Of a DNA stretch of 58,329 nucleotides, positions 56,818 to 58,329 are shown piece after piece (within the stretch, counting starts at the first letter, position 1; each line of letters opens with the position of its first letter). A model generated the notes under the pieces. The model was not told the origin of the DNA. It did no database searches and saw nothing but the letters and a program-made list of their open reading frames with translations. This DNA comes from Perkinsus olseni (Eukaryota; Perkinsozoa; Perkinsida). The translations under genes were made by a program, and so were the position numbers. The stretch is from assembly GCA_013115125.1 (NCBI GenBank), contig JABANN010000169.1, positions 1 to 58,329 on the forward strand, written 5' to 3'.

Positions 56818-57278
56818 ATGCTCAGCGTCACCCGCCTACTCCTCATCGGAGCATCAATCATTCCGAGTACTCTTGCCGTGGAGGTGAGCTCGAAGAAACA
56901 GCGACGGCTTCACTTTATTCTTACGATTGTATCGGCACTTCATCCCGGCTAAATACTAATTCAAAATCGACCCTGGGCGTCACATCATCGCAGGTAATTT
57001 TCATTCCGTTCTTATCAGTCGACTAATAGAGGCACGAGTCACTCAAATCATCAACAGCGAACCTTGGGAGCTGTACACCGGGCGGACATTCTTCAACAGG
57101 GCGGAGTCCGCGAGGAATTGGGCGAGGATGGAGCAGCCCGAGACGGCATCGAACAGCAGATGGAGGGAGTGTCTTGGGCGATACGAGAGACGGACAGGTC
57201 AGCATTCTTACTTCTCCTCAAGGACGAATCAATCACCATCATCCGTCCATCAGGTTCCACAGGAAAACAAGGCAGTGA
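56818..57278 (+). CDS. small secreted protein, family C member 3 (diverged)
   Basis: Exon 1 (56818-56883) encodes the signal peptide MLSVTRLLLIGASIIPSTLA-VE, the same 66-nt length as in member 1, with a GTGAGC donor. The best exon 2 is 57058-57197 (RTLGAVHRADILQQGGVREE, ending VSWAIRETDR) and exon 3 is 57254-57278 (FHRKTRQ), keeping phases 0 and 2 and 76 residues in total. The Gly-rich start of exon 2 is lost, but the WA-[FI]-R end and the basic FH/FF exon 3 start recall members 1 and 2. The long first intron (174 nt) makes the exon 2 choice less certain. Confidence 0.5.
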
Positions 57279-57931
57279 AATGGATAGCTACCATCATTGT
57301 GCGTGTTAATTGTCACACTGTACTCAGTCGCGTTGGATGGTGAGGCCTGCGTAGGCGTTAGTGAATACGATAGCAAGGGTGGAACGACGCGGCTGCTCTT
57401 TCGCATCATCTTCGCGCTGCACAGGATGCGTATTCCTGAGCATAACCCGCGGCAGCACTACCGAATGAATCATGCGCTTTGCACCGTCGACTCCTCAAGG
57501 CCATACTAAGTCTCCTCACGCGATACCGTTCTCTCAACGGACGTTCGGAGTCGATAAGGAGGAATCGATTAATCGAGATTAAGATCGAGACTCCCACTCA
57601 TGTGGCCCCGGCGACCTCCTAGCGGATCGTCAGTGGCGATGGGGTTTGGAACAGCAAAGTATCTTCTGGTGAACTCCCCAGGTCGATCGATCTGCGGTAG
57701 GTCCCCGTTGAAGCTGTTGTAACAGTTTTATGATAATACTCTTACCTGTCGCCATGTCGAGTAACTCACGGTTGACTGCCGGGGCTACCATTATGTATAA
57801 GCAGTCACTGGTCGATAAATCTGTGGCTCAGGGCCAAGTGGCAGAGCCGTAGGATACTAATCGAACAACTGCCCGATCTCGAGTGGGTTCGGAGTCGCTA
57901 CCCTCATTACTCTATGGAAGTCCTCTTGAGG
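57279..57931. other. spacer, no gene supported
   Basis: About 650 bp before the second copy of the direct repeat; no recognised coding sequence. Confidence 0.4.
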
Positions 57932-58329
57932 CCCGACAGTTGACAAAACGATCTTAGTGTTTAGCATGTCGTTGTCATTGCCTAGAGTGTCGATCTCTCA
58001 GCCGCTATCGACCCTCACCGGTTCCACCGCGCGGTATTGCCTGCTCTGTTCCCAGCCTTAGCCAGTGCCCGCGGCTTCGGATGTTCGGATGTGATGACCT
58101 CCGCCTACCCACCCGAACTTAGTGGCCCCTTAGGATGGGCTGCTGATCTCCGACCGACTCTCGGCACGACACGCCATTCACTCACATCTCGCCCCCGCAT
58201 GGGTTACAGGTGCTCGCTACACACCCGGCTTGTTTAATAAGGGATGTCACGGCTCTATCCGGTACAATGTACACAAGATTGGAAATGGTGTGGTATGACA
58301 TGCACACATACGTTTTGTGTAACATGTCC
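57932..58329. repeat. 398-bp direct repeat, copy 2 (runs to window end)
   Basis: Second copy of the repeat at 53920-54317, same orientation. It reaches the last base of the window, so its true right end is unknown. Confidence 0.85.

Noticed and set aside
53920-58329. Reading the 398-bp direct repeats as LTRs of a retroelement
   Set aside because: The DNA between holds a host-type subtilisin and a secreted-protein gene, with no gag, protease, reverse transcriptase or integrase, and no primer-binding site was seen. Solo copies of an unknown repeat remain possible.
1-58329. CRISPR arrays, operons, rRNA genes
   Set aside because: None seen; gene structure is eukaryotic with spliceosomal introns.

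Overview
This is eukaryotic nuclear DNA, densely packed with genes on both strands. Nearly every recognisable gene is cut by very short GT-AG introns (mostly 42-62 nt, a few possibly shorter), with phases that can be checked by joining conserved motifs. There are no operons and no ribosome-binding-site pattern. Gene content (RRP6, formin, class G ubiquitin E2, nucleotide-sugar transporter, cytochrome P450, a secreted astacin and a secreted subtilisin), many short introns and several tandem families of small secreted proteins suggest a protist. An alveolate such as a perkinsid is my best guess, but this is inference and not shown by the sequence.

Layout. 0-3.3 kb: two copies of a signal-peptide protein gene (minus strand; the left copy runs off the window) with two small inverted-repeat elements between them. 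3.9-5.7 kb: two SET-domain genes (minus) with a tRNA-Ser(GCU) gene between them. 6.9-7.7 kb: a complete six-exon UBE2G-type ubiquitin-conjugating enzyme (minus). 8.4-10.9 kb: three tandem paralogues of an unrecognised secreted family (plus). 11.0-13.1 kb: a pro-astacin metalloprotease with a C-terminal membrane anchor and acidic tail (plus). 13.2-17.3 kb: poorly resolved, only exon fragments. 17.3-23.2 kb: two tandem cytochrome P450 genes (minus), the second looking like a pseudogene. 25-28.3 kb: unrecognised multi-exon coding sequence (minus). 29.2-32.8 kb: a formin with a repetitive FH1 and a full FH2 domain (minus). 34-39.6 kb: unrecognised genes, several apparently secreted (minus). 41.4-43.3 kb: an SLC35A-type nucleotide-sugar transporter (minus). 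44.2-46.1 kb: lysine/arginine-rich, probably nuclear protein(s) (minus). 46.5-50.5 kb: the exosome exonuclease RRP6/EXOSC10 (minus). 52-57.3 kb: three paralogous small secreted protein genes (plus) with a subtilisin (minus) among them, and a 398-bp direct repeat at 53.9 and 57.9 kb.

The strongest candidates for something undescribed are the three lineage-specific secreted families, each recovered from intron phase as well as sequence, and the short introns themselves. Four introns in different exons of the transporter and RRP6 region carry the same core AATTTCGTGGCGC (one with a single change), and three other introns carry a tRNA B-box-like sequence. This looks like spread of intron-forming sequence or a shared internal intron signal. 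Products are inferred by recognising protein motifs by eye; no database search was possible.
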